NCBI GenBank assembly: GCA_031119475.1
Contig: JAVHXV010000003.1
Span: 186,001-250,000 of the forward strand
Source: Pedobacter sp.
Lineage (GTDB): Bacteria > Bacteroidota > Bacteroidia > Sphingobacteriales > Sphingobacteriaceae
DNA: 64,000 bases
Reading direction: 5' to 3'
Shown one piece after another: positions 43,043-51,864 of the stretch; position 1 is the first letter of the stretch, and every line of letters begins with the position of its first letter. The notes under the pieces are model-generated. The model did no database searches and was not told the DNA's origin. It worked only from the letters and a program-made list of their open reading frames with translations. The position numbers and the translations under genes were made by a program.

Positions 43043-46000
43043 TTAAAAATTTAATTGAACCCCAAAGGATACACTTTTGAAAGTTGGGATACCCACACCA
43101 GTACGTCCGGAGTTATAGGTACTTGTTGGAGAGAAAACGTTGATGTTTCCGGCAAGTGCCTCAGGATCGATCGGCAAGCCGTTCAGATGATCCCAAGTAA
43201 TGATGTTCTCCAATGAAGTATATACCCTCAATGAACTGATACCTACTTTTCTTAACATGTTCTGTGGCAATGAATAACCTACGGTCAGGTTTTTCAGACG
43301 CAAGTACGCCATGTTGAGCAAATATCTGTCCTGAACCTGCATGTTATTGGTTGTTCCACTTCCAGCATTATTATAGGCAGCAGGATAGAAAGCTGCCTGA
43401 TTTTGTGGAGTCCAATAGTTGTCTACGATAGCGGCCGGCATTGCACCATCACCTGCGTTAAACCCGGCGATGGCCAAGAAACCTTCGCCCCAGATCTGGC
43501 GGCTGCCTACGCCCTGGAAGAACGCACTGATGTCGAAACCTTTCCAGTCTGCACCCAGCCTAAATCCATATTCATATCTAGGCGTGCTATTTCCGATCAC
43601 TTCCAAATCACCATGGTCGCCTACGGTATTGGCGCCATTGCTGATCTCGCCATCACCATTCAGGTCTTTGAACTTCACATCACCAGGACCAAAACGGAAG
43701 GTGGTGCTATTTTGAAGGAATGGCTGATAAACTGGTTTTCCATTTACTGATTTCAACTTATAGGCCTGCTTTCCAGCTGCGAAGGCACTTTCTGCCGAAG
43801 TTAGGGTAATCAGGATCGGTTTTCCGCTGGCATCCAATTCAAAATCATCGTATTGGTACAAGCGGTCTGTGCGATATCCCCAGATCTCTCCATAGGTTTT
43901 GCCCACATAGTTAGAGTTTACGCCTGTGGCCGTACCATAATCTTCGATGGTTGTTCTTGCATCAGAAATGTTCGCCCTTAAGTTGATCCCGATTCCATTT
44001 TCAAATTTATGGTTGTAATCTACCGCAAACTCCCATCCCCTTGTTCTCAATGCGCCATAGTTACTTTGTGGGGCGTCTAGACCAAGTGTTGCCGGAATAC
44101 CTTCTTTAGGCACAATAATATTGGTCGCATCCCTTTGGTAAACATCTAAGGTGAAATTTAGGCTATTTCTTAAAAAGCCCAAATCCAAACCAAGGTTTGC
44201 CGTGGTAATGTCCTGCCACTCGATATCATTGGCCACCAATGGTGGAGTAGTTACAGAAACCACCCTGGCATTTCCACCACCGATCCAAGTTGACAACGGT
44301 GTATCCATAAGTGAAAGATACAAGCTGTTAGGAACGGTCTGGTCTCCGATGGTACCATAAGAAGCCCTTAATTTCATGAAGGATAGCGCAGGTTTTGCCC
44401 AGTCCATAAAGGTTTCCTCACTAGCTACCCATCCCGCAGATGCAGAAGGGAACCATCTCCACCATAAACGGTTAGGGAATTTAGATGAACCATCGTAGCG
44501 GATGTTGGCCTCGAATAAGTATTTGTTTTTGAAGGCATAGTTGACGCGACCGAAATAGCCGAGCTGGCCTTCCCAGAATTTATCGGCACCAGCAGTAACT
44601 GTTCCAACACCTAAACCATATTGTGGATTGGTGATATCGGTCAAGTTGGTAATCTGCGACCAGTTAAATTCTGTAGTAGAAACCACCCTGTTGATACCCG
44701 CAATAAACTTAAAGTTATTGTTTGCGTTTAAATTCCAATTGTAGGTCGTAAAGGCATTGATGGTGTGGTTGTAGTAATTTTCTGAATAACGATAAAAATG
44801 GTCTGGTGTAGAACCATTCGCGGTATAAGTTGTGTAATTTAGGTCATACGCCCTGATTGCACCAGGTGTAGTGCTTGATACGACCTGTCCGGCATCATTT
44901 ACATATACCGGATTGCCGGCGCCATCTACCCTTGCAATTGGGGCAGACCAAGAATCTCTTGCTGTAAAGCGTGTTCCCGGACGTTTATTGATCGATTCCT
45001 GATTGGTAAATGTATAATCAAAATCAATTTTCCAATTGTTCATCAGGTTAATGGTAGTCCCAAGGTTTACATTCATGTAGTTCTGGAGGATGTTGGCCGT
45101 ATTGGCTGCGGCCGCCTCACTGGCCGGGCTACGGATCGGGTTGCCATTTTCGTCGTTGCCCATTGGATAGGTAGGTGCCCAACGATAAAGGTACAACCAT
45201 GGATCGGCATTTGCAGGAAGGGTTACGTAGGCATATTCTTTATTTCTTCTTGAGAAAATTGCGCCCGCACGTGCAGTAACGTATTTGTTCAGCTCACTGC
45301 TTACCCTCAGATTGGCGTTGTAACGGCTAAACCTGTCTTCTTTTGCAGGCTTCATCATCCCGCTCTGGTCTAACAGGGCACCACCGATATTATAGGAAGT
45401 TTTACCTGTAGTACCACCGATCGATAGGTTATGCGTTTGGGTCGGGGCCCATTCTTCTACCATATAATCATAAGGATCATAGGTTCTTACACCCATTTTT
45501 TGTCCTGCACTGTTTACATACCAGTCCCTACCATATACCGTCGGGTCATTTGCGCCAATGGTGCTGCCATATTTTTCTTTCCATGCTACAGCCTTTTCAT
45601 AGCTGGCACGGTCTGTAAAATAGAATGCGCCTACAGGTGTAGTTGTTCCGATACGCTCATAGGCATCAACGATATATTTCAGGGTATTCACATCGCCCAT
45701 CTTATAATCTTTTGAAGGATTTTGGAAGGCAAAGTTGTTGTCGTAGGCAATGCTTGGCTTTCCAGTAGACGAGCCTTGTTTAGACGTGATCAAGATTACG
45801 CCGAAAGCTGCTTTTGCGCCATAAATAGAAGAGGCTGCGGCATCCTTAAGTACGGTAATGGAAGCGATATCGCTTGGGTTTACCAACTGGATGTTCGGGA
45901 TCTCCACATTGTCGAGCAAGATCAGTGGCTTAGAGTCTCCACGGAAAGAACCGATCTGTCCACGGATTTTGATGGTCGGATCTGAACCGACCTCACCCGA

Positions 46001-46471
46001 AGGAATGGATACGCTCAGACCAGGGGTAGAACCTTGCAAGGCTCTTCCGACATCGGCGATCGGCCTTGATTTCAAAGTTTTATCGATGTCGATCGAAGCG
46101 ACGGCTCCAGTCAGGTTACCCTTTTTCTGGGTGCCATAACCTACCACGACAACCTCACCTAGGTTTTGGTTGCTTGATGATAGGGCGACATTGATGGTGG
46201 TGCTGGAACCCACCGTTTGTTCTTGGGTGGTCATCCCTAAATAGATAAACTGCAATACATCACCTTGTTTGGCCTTAATGGCATAACGGCCATTGGTCTC
46301 GGTCTGTACAGCAGCTGTCCCGCCCTTTACTTTAATTGTGGCTCCTGGAATTGGCTGGCCATCTTCTACGGCCGTAACCTTTCCCGTTACCGTAATTTCT
46401 TGCGCCATCGCTTGGATAGCAATCAGAAACGTGGCCAAAAAAAGCATGAGTAAATTTTTTTTCATAACCAT
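43043..46471 (-). CDS. SusC/RagA-family TonB-dependent receptor (amino-sugar locus, copy B)
   Basis: A 1142-residue outer-membrane receptor. It has a signal peptide (MKKNLLMLFLATFLIAIQA), a carboxypeptidase-D-like domain (about 25-110), a plug (about 115-225, with GYGTQKKGNLTGAV and SSIYGAKAAFGVILITSK) and a barrel ending VSFGVQLNF. Met1 and Met3 are both possible starts. The first 100 residues and the promoter closely resemble those of copy A. No STN domain is present. It follows anmK on the same strand, with a 240-bp gap that carries its own operators. Confidence 0.94.
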   Translation of the reverse strand: MVMKKNLLMLFLATFLIAIQAMAQEITVTGKVTAVEDGQPIPGATIKVKGGTAAVQTETNGRYAIKAKQGDVLQFIYLGMTTQEQTVGSSTTINVALSSSNQNLGEVVVVGYGTQKKGNLTGAVASIDIDKTLKSRPIADVGRALQGSTPGLSVSIPSGEVGSDPTIKIRGQIGSFRGDSKPLILLDNVEIPNIQLVNPSDIASITVLKDAAASSIYGAKAAFGVILITSKQGSSTGKPSIAYDNNFAFQNPSKDYKMGDVNTLKYIVDAYERIGTTTPVGAFYFTDRASYEKAVAWKEKYGSTIGANDPTVYGRDWYVNSAGQKMGVRTYDPYDYMVEEWAPTQTHNLSIGGTTGKTSYNIGGALLDQSGMMKPAKEDRFSRYNANLRVSSELNKYVTARAGAIFSRRNKEYAYVTLPANADPWLYLYRWAPTYPMGNDENGNPIRSPASEAAAANTANILQNYMNVNLGTTINLMNNWKIDFDYTFTNQESINKRPGTRFTARDSWSAPIARVDGAGNPVYVNDAGQVVSSTTPGAIRAYDLNYTTYTANGSTPDHFYRYSENYYNHTINAFTTYNWNLNANNNFKFIAGINRVVSTTEFNWSQITNLTDITNPQYGLGVGTVTAGADKFWEGQLGYFGRVNYAFKNKYLFEANIRYDGSSKFPNRLWWRWFPSASAGWVASEETFMDWAKPALSFMKLRASYGTIGDQTVPNSLYLSLMDTPLSTWIGGGNARVVSVTTPPLVANDIEWQDITTANLGLDLGFLRNSLNFTLDVYQRDATNIIVPKEGIPATLGLDAPQSNYGALRTRGWEFAVDYNHKFENGIGINLRANISDARTTIEDYGTATGVNSNYVGKTYGEIWGYRTDRLYQYDDFELDASGKPILITLTSAESAFAAGKQAYKLKSVNGKPVYQPFLQNSTTFRFGPGDVKFKDLNGDGEISNGANTVGDHGDLEVIGNSTPRYEYGFRLGADWKGFDISAFFQGVGSRQIWGEGFLAIAGFNAGDGAMPAAIVDNYWTPQNQAAFYPAAYNNAGSGTTNNMQVQDRYLLNMAYLRLKNLTVGYSLPQNMLRKVGISSLRVYTSLENIITWDHLNGLPIDPEALAGNINVFSPTSTYNSGRTGVGIPTFKSVSFGVQLNF

Positions 46472-46513
46472 TTGGATTGTTAGTTTGATATTTAGTTGAT
46501 TTTTAATTAAACC

Positions 46514-46652
46514 CGCAATATCACGCAGGCATTAATTTTCAATTAAATATCCCAAATGTTTTTGATTAAAAAAAAGAATTTTTTTAGATGCAACTCCATA
46601 TCCACTCAATAAATCCCGCATAAAGACGCATAAAAATGCAAAAAATGCCGCA
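46514..46652 (-). promoter_or_regulatory. Double CGCA operator region of susC copy B
   Basis: CGCA lies at 46514 and 46524 (proximal pair) and at 46617 and 46627, with TGCA at 46637 and CGCA again at 46649 (distal cluster). Spacing is 10 bp within clusters and 103 bp between them, nearly the same as at copy A (104 bp). The intervening sequence (reverse strand CAAAAACATTTGGGATATTTA) aligns with copy A. The rest of this spacer contains nothing else recognisable. Confidence 0.6.
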
Positions 46653-46711
46653 AAATAGTGCCTAAGCAATTTAAGATTGAAGTACTTGGAGAATAAACCA
46701 GCAAAAAAAAG

Positions 46712-47914
46712 CTATACCGGAAATGAGATTTTTCCCATACAAACGGCAGGGATGCCCTTTCTTCCCCCAAAATCAATCGGTTTACCGGCCAAGGTTTCAT
46801 TGGCGAGCAGCGCAAAAAGTACTGCCTCTTTTGCATCTGGGTGAACTTGCAAGGCGGCAGTCGTATCGAACTTGGCTCCGTTCAGTTCCTGTTTTAGCAA
46901 CTCGAGCAATAACGGGTTATGCATCCCTCCACCGCTCATAAATAGATGCATCGGATCTGTATCCTTTCCCAACGTAGTCTTGATGGCCCTAATTATGCCC
47001 TGTGCAGAAAAATGGCAGAGTGTAGCCATCACATCCTCCTGGCTCAAATGCTGCGTATCGCTTATTTGTTGTGCATTTGTGAGGTACTGCAGGTTGAACA
47101 ATTCTGGTCCGGTAGTTTTTGGATAACCCTGATCAAAAAACTCATCTGCCAACAGCGCATCCAGCAATGCGGTATTCAAATGCCCTTTTTTTGCAATCAT
47201 GGCATCCTTGTCATAATAATTGCCGGGGTAATGCTGCTGTACATATTGGTCCATGATCGTATTTCCCGGCCCAACATCCGTTGAAAACACCCGTTCGGCA
47301 TTTCCATCGCCAGGCAAAAAGGTAAAGTTGGCTATTCCACCAATATTGAGCATGATCCGATTTTCGCCTGCTTGGCTAAAGAAGAGATAATCGCCATAAA
47401 CAGCCAAAGGCGCACCTTCTCCTCCAGCAGCAATGTGTTTCTGGCGGAAATCGGAGAGGGTGATGATCCCTGTCTTGACGGCAATATGGTCCCCATCACC
47501 AATCTGTAAGGTTCCGTTGGGGAGATTGGGCAACTGGTGCAATGACTTTGGTGCATGAAAGATGCTCTGCCCATGACTGGCGATGGCATCAACATGCTCT
47601 GGCTTCCGGTTCCACTGTTCCAAGGCCCTGAGGATCAATGTTGCATGAGTAATGGCAATCACCTCGTTCATGAGGCAAACCTGTTCCAGATCGGCATCGC
47701 GTTTGGAAAAAATAGCTTTTACCGACTTACGGAATTCGTCTGTGTAGGGCATTGTCGCAAAATTTAACAGTTCCAGTTCGGTAGCCAATCCACTTCCGCT
47801 GATCCGGCAGAGTGCCACATCCAAGCCATCCATGGAGGTGCCGGACATGAGCCCGATAATCATCCTCTCCTTTTGATTTGCGATCTGATAAAGTTTGGCA
47901 ATGTTGGCATTCAT
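46712..47914 (-). CDS. anmK: Anhydro-N-acetylmuramic acid kinase
   Basis: A 400-residue cytoplasmic kinase that opens the 1,6-anhydro ring of anhMurNAc and phosphorylates it to MurNAc-6-P. Family motifs are GLMSGTSMDGLDVALC near residue 21, SHGQSIFHAP, GEGAPLAVYGDYLFF, the TDVGPGNTIMDQY segment containing the catalytic Asp region, and FMSGGGMHNPLLLELL. It links the locus to peptidoglycan-derived sugars. The etherase MurQ that would act next is not in the window. It is divergent from the NagB fusion gene (115-bp gap). Confidence 0.95.
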   Translation of the reverse strand: MNANIAKLYQIANQKERMIIGLMSGTSMDGLDVALCRISGSGLATELELLNFATMPYTDEFRKSVKAIFSKRDADLEQVCLMNEVIAITHATLILRALEQWNRKPEHVDAIASHGQSIFHAPKSLHQLPNLPNGTLQIGDGDHIAVKTGIITLSDFRQKHIAAGGEGAPLAVYGDYLFFSQAGENRIMLNIGGIANFTFLPGDGNAERVFSTDVGPGNTIMDQYVQQHYPGNYYDKDAMIAKKGHLNTALLDALLADEFFDQGYPKTTGPELFNLQYLTNAQQISDTQHLSQEDVMATLCHFSAQGIIRAIKTTLGKDTDPMHLFMSGGGMHNPLLLELLKQELNGAKFDTTAALQVHPDAKEAVLFALLANETLAGKPIDFGGRKGIPAVCMGKISFPV

Positions 47915-48029
47915 GGGCTGTTAAAATTTGCTAAAGGTAACCAGGATCGGGTGATTCCGATTAAATTTTGTGCTCATTTTTAAAAATACTCCTATATTAG
48001 CTGCTCCGTTCACTAAATAACACAGATTA

Positions 48030-49949
48030 ATGGCAAGATTAAATCTTTTAGAAGAAACGAGGTTCGAAAAACTCCCAGTTACCGTTTTTAAAAATCCCGC
48101 AGAAGCTTCTATCAACGTAGCACATCGCATTGCAGACCTGATCAAGGAAAAACAACAAAACAATTTACCAGCTGTACTCGGCCTAGCGACTGGTGCAACG
48201 CCTATTGCAGTTTATGCAGAGCTGGTGCGTCTCCACAAAGCTGAAGGCCTCAGCTTCCATAACGTAATCACCTTTAACCTGGACGAATATTATCCGATGC
48301 AGCCAAATGCTGCCCAAAGCTACGTAAGCTTTATGAACGAACATTTGTTCGACCATATCGATATCGATAAGGCAAACGTCCATATCCCTGATGGAACCTT
48401 AAAACTAGAGGACATTCCTGCTTTTTGCTTGGCTTACGAACGCAAAATTGGCGAACTGGGCGGGCTCGACATCCAGATCCTGGGGATTGGCCGTACTGGC
48501 CACATTGGTTTCAACGAGCCAGGGTCTGCACCGAACTCGGGCACGCGATTGGTTACTTTAGACGACCTGACCCGGAGAGATGCGGCGAGGGATTTTGGTG
48601 GAAAATCTTTTGTACCGACTAAAGCCGTTACCATGGGTATTGGTACGATTTTTAAAGCCAGGGAAATTATCCTGATGGCCTGGAACAGGAAAAAAGCACC
48701 CATTATCAAGAAGGCCGTTGAAGGAGAAATGTCAAGTGATGTGCCTGCAACTTACCTCCAACTTTCTGATAATGTGGAATTCATCTTGGATGCAGATGCG
48801 GCCTCGTTGCTGACCAGATTTGACACGCCATGGCTGGTAAAAGATTGTATCTGGACAGATCAGCTGACCCGAAAAGCGGTGATCTGGCTGGCAAATACGC
48901 TTAAAAAGCCGATCCTTAAATTAACCGAAGACGATTTTAACAACAATGGGATGGCCCAGTTGGCGCTTGAAAAAGGTCCGGTATACAACATTAACATCCA
49001 TATTTTTAACAAGTTACAACATACCATTACGGGTTGGCCAGGCGGAAAGCCAAATGCCGACGACACCCAGCGTCCGGAGCGAGCTGAACCTGCCAAGAAG
49101 CGGGTGGTTATTTTCTCTCCGCATCCTGATGATGATGTGATATCGATGGGCGGAACTTTCATCAGGCTGGTAGACCAGCAGCACGATGTACATGTGGCCT
49201 ACCAAACATCCGGAAATACGGCGGTATGGGATGATGATGTACTGAGATTTGTAGAATTCAACATCGATTTTTCAGAAAAAATGGGCCTAGGCAATCCGGC
49301 CATGAGAGAGATGTATGGAACCATGCGCCAATTTATTGAACATAAAAAGCCGAACCAGGTCGATACGCCAGAAATCCAAAGCGTAAAAGGCCTGATCAGA
49401 AAGGGTGAAGCCATTGCCGGGGCAAGGTATTGTGGACTGAGCGACGACCATATCCATTTTATGGCCCTACCTTTTTATGAAAGTGGAAAAAACAGCAAAA
49501 ATCCGGTTACGGAAGCAGATGTCGTGCTTACGATGGAACTTTTACAAAAAATCAAACCCCACCAGGTGTTTGCTGCGGGCGATTTTGAAGATCCACATGG
49601 TACACATATCGTGTGTTTCAATATCATTGTGGAAGCTCTTAGAAGGTTGCAGAAAACTGAAGATTGGGTTAAGGATTGCTGGTTGTGGATGTACAGGGGT
49701 GCGTGGCATGAATTTGAAACCCACGAAATTGAGATGGCCGTGCCGTTGAGTCCACAGGAAGTAGAACGGAAAAAGTTCGCCATTTTTAAGCACCAGTCGC
49801 AAAAGGACAAAGCTGTTTTCCCGGGTGATGATGCCCGCGAATTTTGGCAGCGCGCTGAAGACCGTAACCGCGAAACCGCGAAGGCCTATGACGATTTAGG
49901 CTTAGCCGATTATGAGGCGATGGAAGCTTTTGTACGGTTCAAATATTAG
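48030..49949 (+). CDS. nagB: Glucosamine-6-phosphate deaminase fused to a LmbE/PIG-L deacetylase domain
   Basis: A 639-residue two-domain enzyme. Residues about 20-270 are NagB: LGLATGATPIAVYAEL, FNLDEYYPMQP with the catalytic Asp, and GIGRTGHIGFNEPGS with the catalytic His and Glu. The site equivalent to E. coli Asp141 is Thr here. Residues about 355-560 are a LmbE/PIG-L zinc deacetylase with SPHPDDDVISMGG (His365, Asp367, Asp368) and the downstream EDPHGTH ligand. NagB turns GlcN-6-P into Fru-6-P and ammonia. The second domain might deacetylate GlcNAc or GlcNAc-6-P; this is inferred, and no nagA is nearby. Confidence 0.92.
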   Translation: MARLNLLEETRFEKLPVTVFKNPAEASINVAHRIADLIKEKQQNNLPAVLGLATGATPIAVYAELVRLHKAEGLSFHNVITFNLDEYYPMQPNAAQSYVSFMNEHLFDHIDIDKANVHIPDGTLKLEDIPAFCLAYERKIGELGGLDIQILGIGRTGHIGFNEPGSAPNSGTRLVTLDDLTRRDAARDFGGKSFVPTKAVTMGIGTIFKAREIILMAWNRKKAPIIKKAVEGEMSSDVPATYLQLSDNVEFILDADAASLLTRFDTPWLVKDCIWTDQLTRKAVIWLANTLKKPILKLTEDDFNNNGMAQLALEKGPVYNINIHIFNKLQHTITGWPGGKPNADDTQRPERAEPAKKRVVIFSPHPDDDVISMGGTFIRLVDQQHDVHVAYQTSGNTAVWDDDVLRFVEFNIDFSEKMGLGNPAMREMYGTMRQFIEHKKPNQVDTPEIQSVKGLIRKGEAIAGARYCGLSDDHIHFMALPFYESGKNSKNPVTEADVVLTMELLQKIKPHQVFAAGDFEDPHGTHIVCFNIIVEALRRLQKTEDWVKDCWLWMYRGAWHEFETHEIEMAVPLSPQEVERKKFAIFKHQSQKDKAVFPGDDAREFWQRAEDRNRETAKAYDDLGLADYEAMEAFVRFKY

Positions 49950-49977
49950 CTAGAGTTAAAACTTTTTAATTCACCCC

Positions 49978-50007
49978 GACTTACGAAGTCTTAAGACTTC
50001 GTAAGTC
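49978..50007. repeat. Left RAYT palindrome
   Basis: A perfect 30-bp inverted repeat, half-site GACTTACGAAGTCTT. It is identical to the right-hand copy and lies 28 bp after the nagB stop, so it could also act as a transcriptional hairpin. Confidence 0.9.
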
Positions 50008-50130
50008 AACTTATTTAACCAAATCTTAAATAGACCATACCTTTCTTTAAATTTTCGTCTTTTTTGATTTTTTTTTAAAAAACTCTTTTTGGTTTCCTAT
50101 CTTAAGCTATCGGTTTAAACGTGTTAGCGT

Positions 50131-50664
50131 ATGAAGATTAGAGAAGAGGGATATTATCACATTTTTAACCGCGGGCATAATAAGTCCTGCATATTTTTTG
50201 AAACGGAAAACTATCTTCGTTTCTTGAGCAAATTTGAGCAATATGTGCTTCCTCATTGTGAAGTATTTGCTTATTGCCTAATGCCCAATCATTTTCACCT
50301 ATTTTTGAAGGTGATCCACAAAAGTGAATTTGATCGAGGAATAAAAAATTTCTTCATTTCCTATTCCAAATCTATCAACAAAGCTTATGAACGGGTCGGC
50401 AGTTTATTCCAAGGGAGATATAAAGCAAAAGAGGTTACAGATTCCAATTACTTTACGAGGATAATCACTTACATCCACCAAAACCCCAAAAATGCACTCC
50501 TCGTAAAAAATCATGAAGATTATTTTTTCTCTTCGTATCACCATTACCTGAATGCCACAGACACCACTATGCTCACAAAAGATCCAGTTTTAGCCTGGTT
50601 TGGAGGCATTGAAGGATTCATTTTTGATCATGTGATCGACTTACGAAGTCTTAAGACTTCGTAA
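50131..50664 (+). CDS. REP-associated tyrosine transposase (RAYT, Y1/IS200-like)
   Basis: A 177-residue single-strand transposase of the TnpA_REP/Y1 type. It has the N-terminal GYYHIFNRGHN motif, the HUH metal-binding motif in MPNHFHLFLK and the nucleophile Tyr region ITYIHQNPKNA, with the usual SLFQGRYKAK between them. All catalytic motifs appear intact. The last eight codons and the TAA stop lie inside the right-hand palindrome, so its C-terminus (LRSLKTS) is set by the repeat. An A/T-rich stretch (50040-50130) precedes the gene. It probably nicks or moves the flanking palindromes. Confidence 0.9.
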   Translation: MKIREEGYYHIFNRGHNKSCIFFETENYLRFLSKFEQYVLPHCEVFAYCLMPNHFHLFLKVIHKSEFDRGIKNFFISYSKSINKAYERVGSLFQGRYKAKEVTDSNYFTRIITYIHQNPKNALLVKNHEDYFFSSYHHYLNATDTTMLTKDPVLAWFGGIEGFIFDHVIDLRSLKTS

Positions 50665-50669
50665 GTCGA
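50636..50669. repeat. Right RAYT palindrome, overlapping the transposase stop
   Basis: A perfect 34-bp palindrome whose inner 30 bp equal the left copy. Its first half encodes transposase residues 170 onward and its second half contains the TAA stop at 50662-50664. Confidence 0.9.
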
Positions 50670-50715
50670 GATTTCAGGATAATTTTTCTAAATTGCTTTA
50701 CCAAACGACTTAAAA

Positions 50716-51864
50716 ATGAACTTACCTTCGCAAAGACTTTTATCGCTAGATTTTTTTCGCGGCCTAACCGTAGCCATGATGATCTTGGTGAACAACCCTG
50801 GTAGCTGGGGCAATATCTACGCGCCATTAGAACATGCCGAATGGAATGGATGCACGCCAACAGACCTTGTTTTTCCATTTTTCCTGTTTATCGTGGGCGT
50901 AGCCATTGTGTATGCCATGGGCAGCAAAAAACTGGATATTGCCAGTCACAATAAGACCATTTTGAGGGCTTTAAAGAGAGGCCTGACCCTGTTTGGGCTG
51001 GGTCTTTTCTTGGCATTTTTTCCTAGGAATTTCGCCACCTTCGATTTCGTTGAATCGCTTAAGACCATTCGCATCTTTGGCGTACTTCAGCGAATTGGCG
51101 TCGTTTTCTTTATTTCTTCGGTTATTTTTTTAAAATTCTCTGAAAAAGGCATTTTTAGAACATTGGTCATCGTTTTATTTGCTTATTGGGCACTCATGCT
51201 CTTTGTTCCCGTTCCGGGACTGGGCTATGCCAACCTGGAAAAGGAGACCAATCTTGCAGCCTGGCTAGACCGTACGATCTTAACGGAAGCCCATTTGTGG
51301 AAATCGGCCAAAACCTGGGACCCAGAAGGCATCCTTAGCACCTTACCTGCAATTGGCACAGGATTATTTGGTGTGCTGGTGGGCATCTACCTCAGAAAAA
51401 AAGAGGTAGAACCGGGCACAAAAATCTCCTGGCTTTTTAGCGTGGGCGTACTTGCCGTTGCTGCAGGTCTATTGTGGGACCTGGAGTTTCCGATCAACAA
51501 ATCGCTGTGGACAAGCTCTTATGTGCTTTATAGTGGAGGTCTGGCTACCATTGGCCTTGCCCTGTGTTATTGGTTGATCGACGTTAATCGCTATAATCGT
51601 TTTACCAAACCTTTCGTTATCTATGGCGTAAATGCCATTACTGTATTTTTTGTGGCAGGTTTAGCGCCAAGGCTCATTAACATGATCAAGATTGTACAGC
51701 CCGATGGAGAAAAAATGGGCGCCTTAACGGCTTTCTATCAAAAATTCTTTGTGCCTTATTTCTCTCCGATCAATGCTTCGCTGGCCTATGCCATATTCAT
51801 CGTACTCTTTTTCTATGTTATTCTTTGGGTGATGTACAAGAAAAATATCATCATTAAAGTATAA
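50716..51864 (+). CDS. NagX-like / heparan-alpha-glucosaminide N-acetyltransferase-family membrane protein
   Basis: A 382-residue inner-membrane protein with about ten hydrophobic segments. The family signature is LLSLDFFRGLTVAMMILVNN and then LEHAEWNGCTPTDLVFPFFL, holding the His that carries the acetyl group in human HGSNAT. Bacterial NagX/DUF5009 proteins occur in GlcNAc loci and are thought to acetylate or transport amino sugars. It fits the amino-sugar theme of this locus. It overlaps the next gene by 1 nt, so they are co-translated. Confidence 0.87.
   Translation: MNLPSQRLLSLDFFRGLTVAMMILVNNPGSWGNIYAPLEHAEWNGCTPTDLVFPFFLFIVGVAIVYAMGSKKLDIASHNKTILRALKRGLTLFGLGLFLAFFPRNFATFDFVESLKTIRIFGVLQRIGVVFFISSVIFLKFSEKGIFRTLVIVLFAYWALMLFVPVPGLGYANLEKETNLAAWLDRTILTEAHLWKSAKTWDPEGILSTLPAIGTGLFGVLVGIYLRKKEVEPGTKISWLFSVGVLAVAAGLLWDLEFPINKSLWTSSYVLYSGGLATIGLALCYWLIDVNRYNRFTKPFVIYGVNAITVFFVAGLAPRLINMIKIVQPDGEKMGALTAFYQKFFVPYFSPINASLAYAIFIVLFFYVILWVMYKKNIIIKV

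Larger units (their letters stand above)
49978..50667 (+). mobile_element. RAYT-type element bounded by identical palindromes
   Basis: A 690-bp unit: a perfect 30-bp palindrome (GACTTACGAAGTCTT and its mirror) at 49978-50007, a Y1 transposase gene, and the same palindrome at 50638-50667 (extended to 34 bp at 50636-50669). It lies between the co-directional nagB fusion and nagX-like genes. No target-site duplication is expected for this class. Confidence 0.75.

Noticed and set aside
46606..46836. Open frame over the susC copy B promoter and the anmK end
   Set aside because: It crosses the operator region and the anmK stop in another frame; no family signal.
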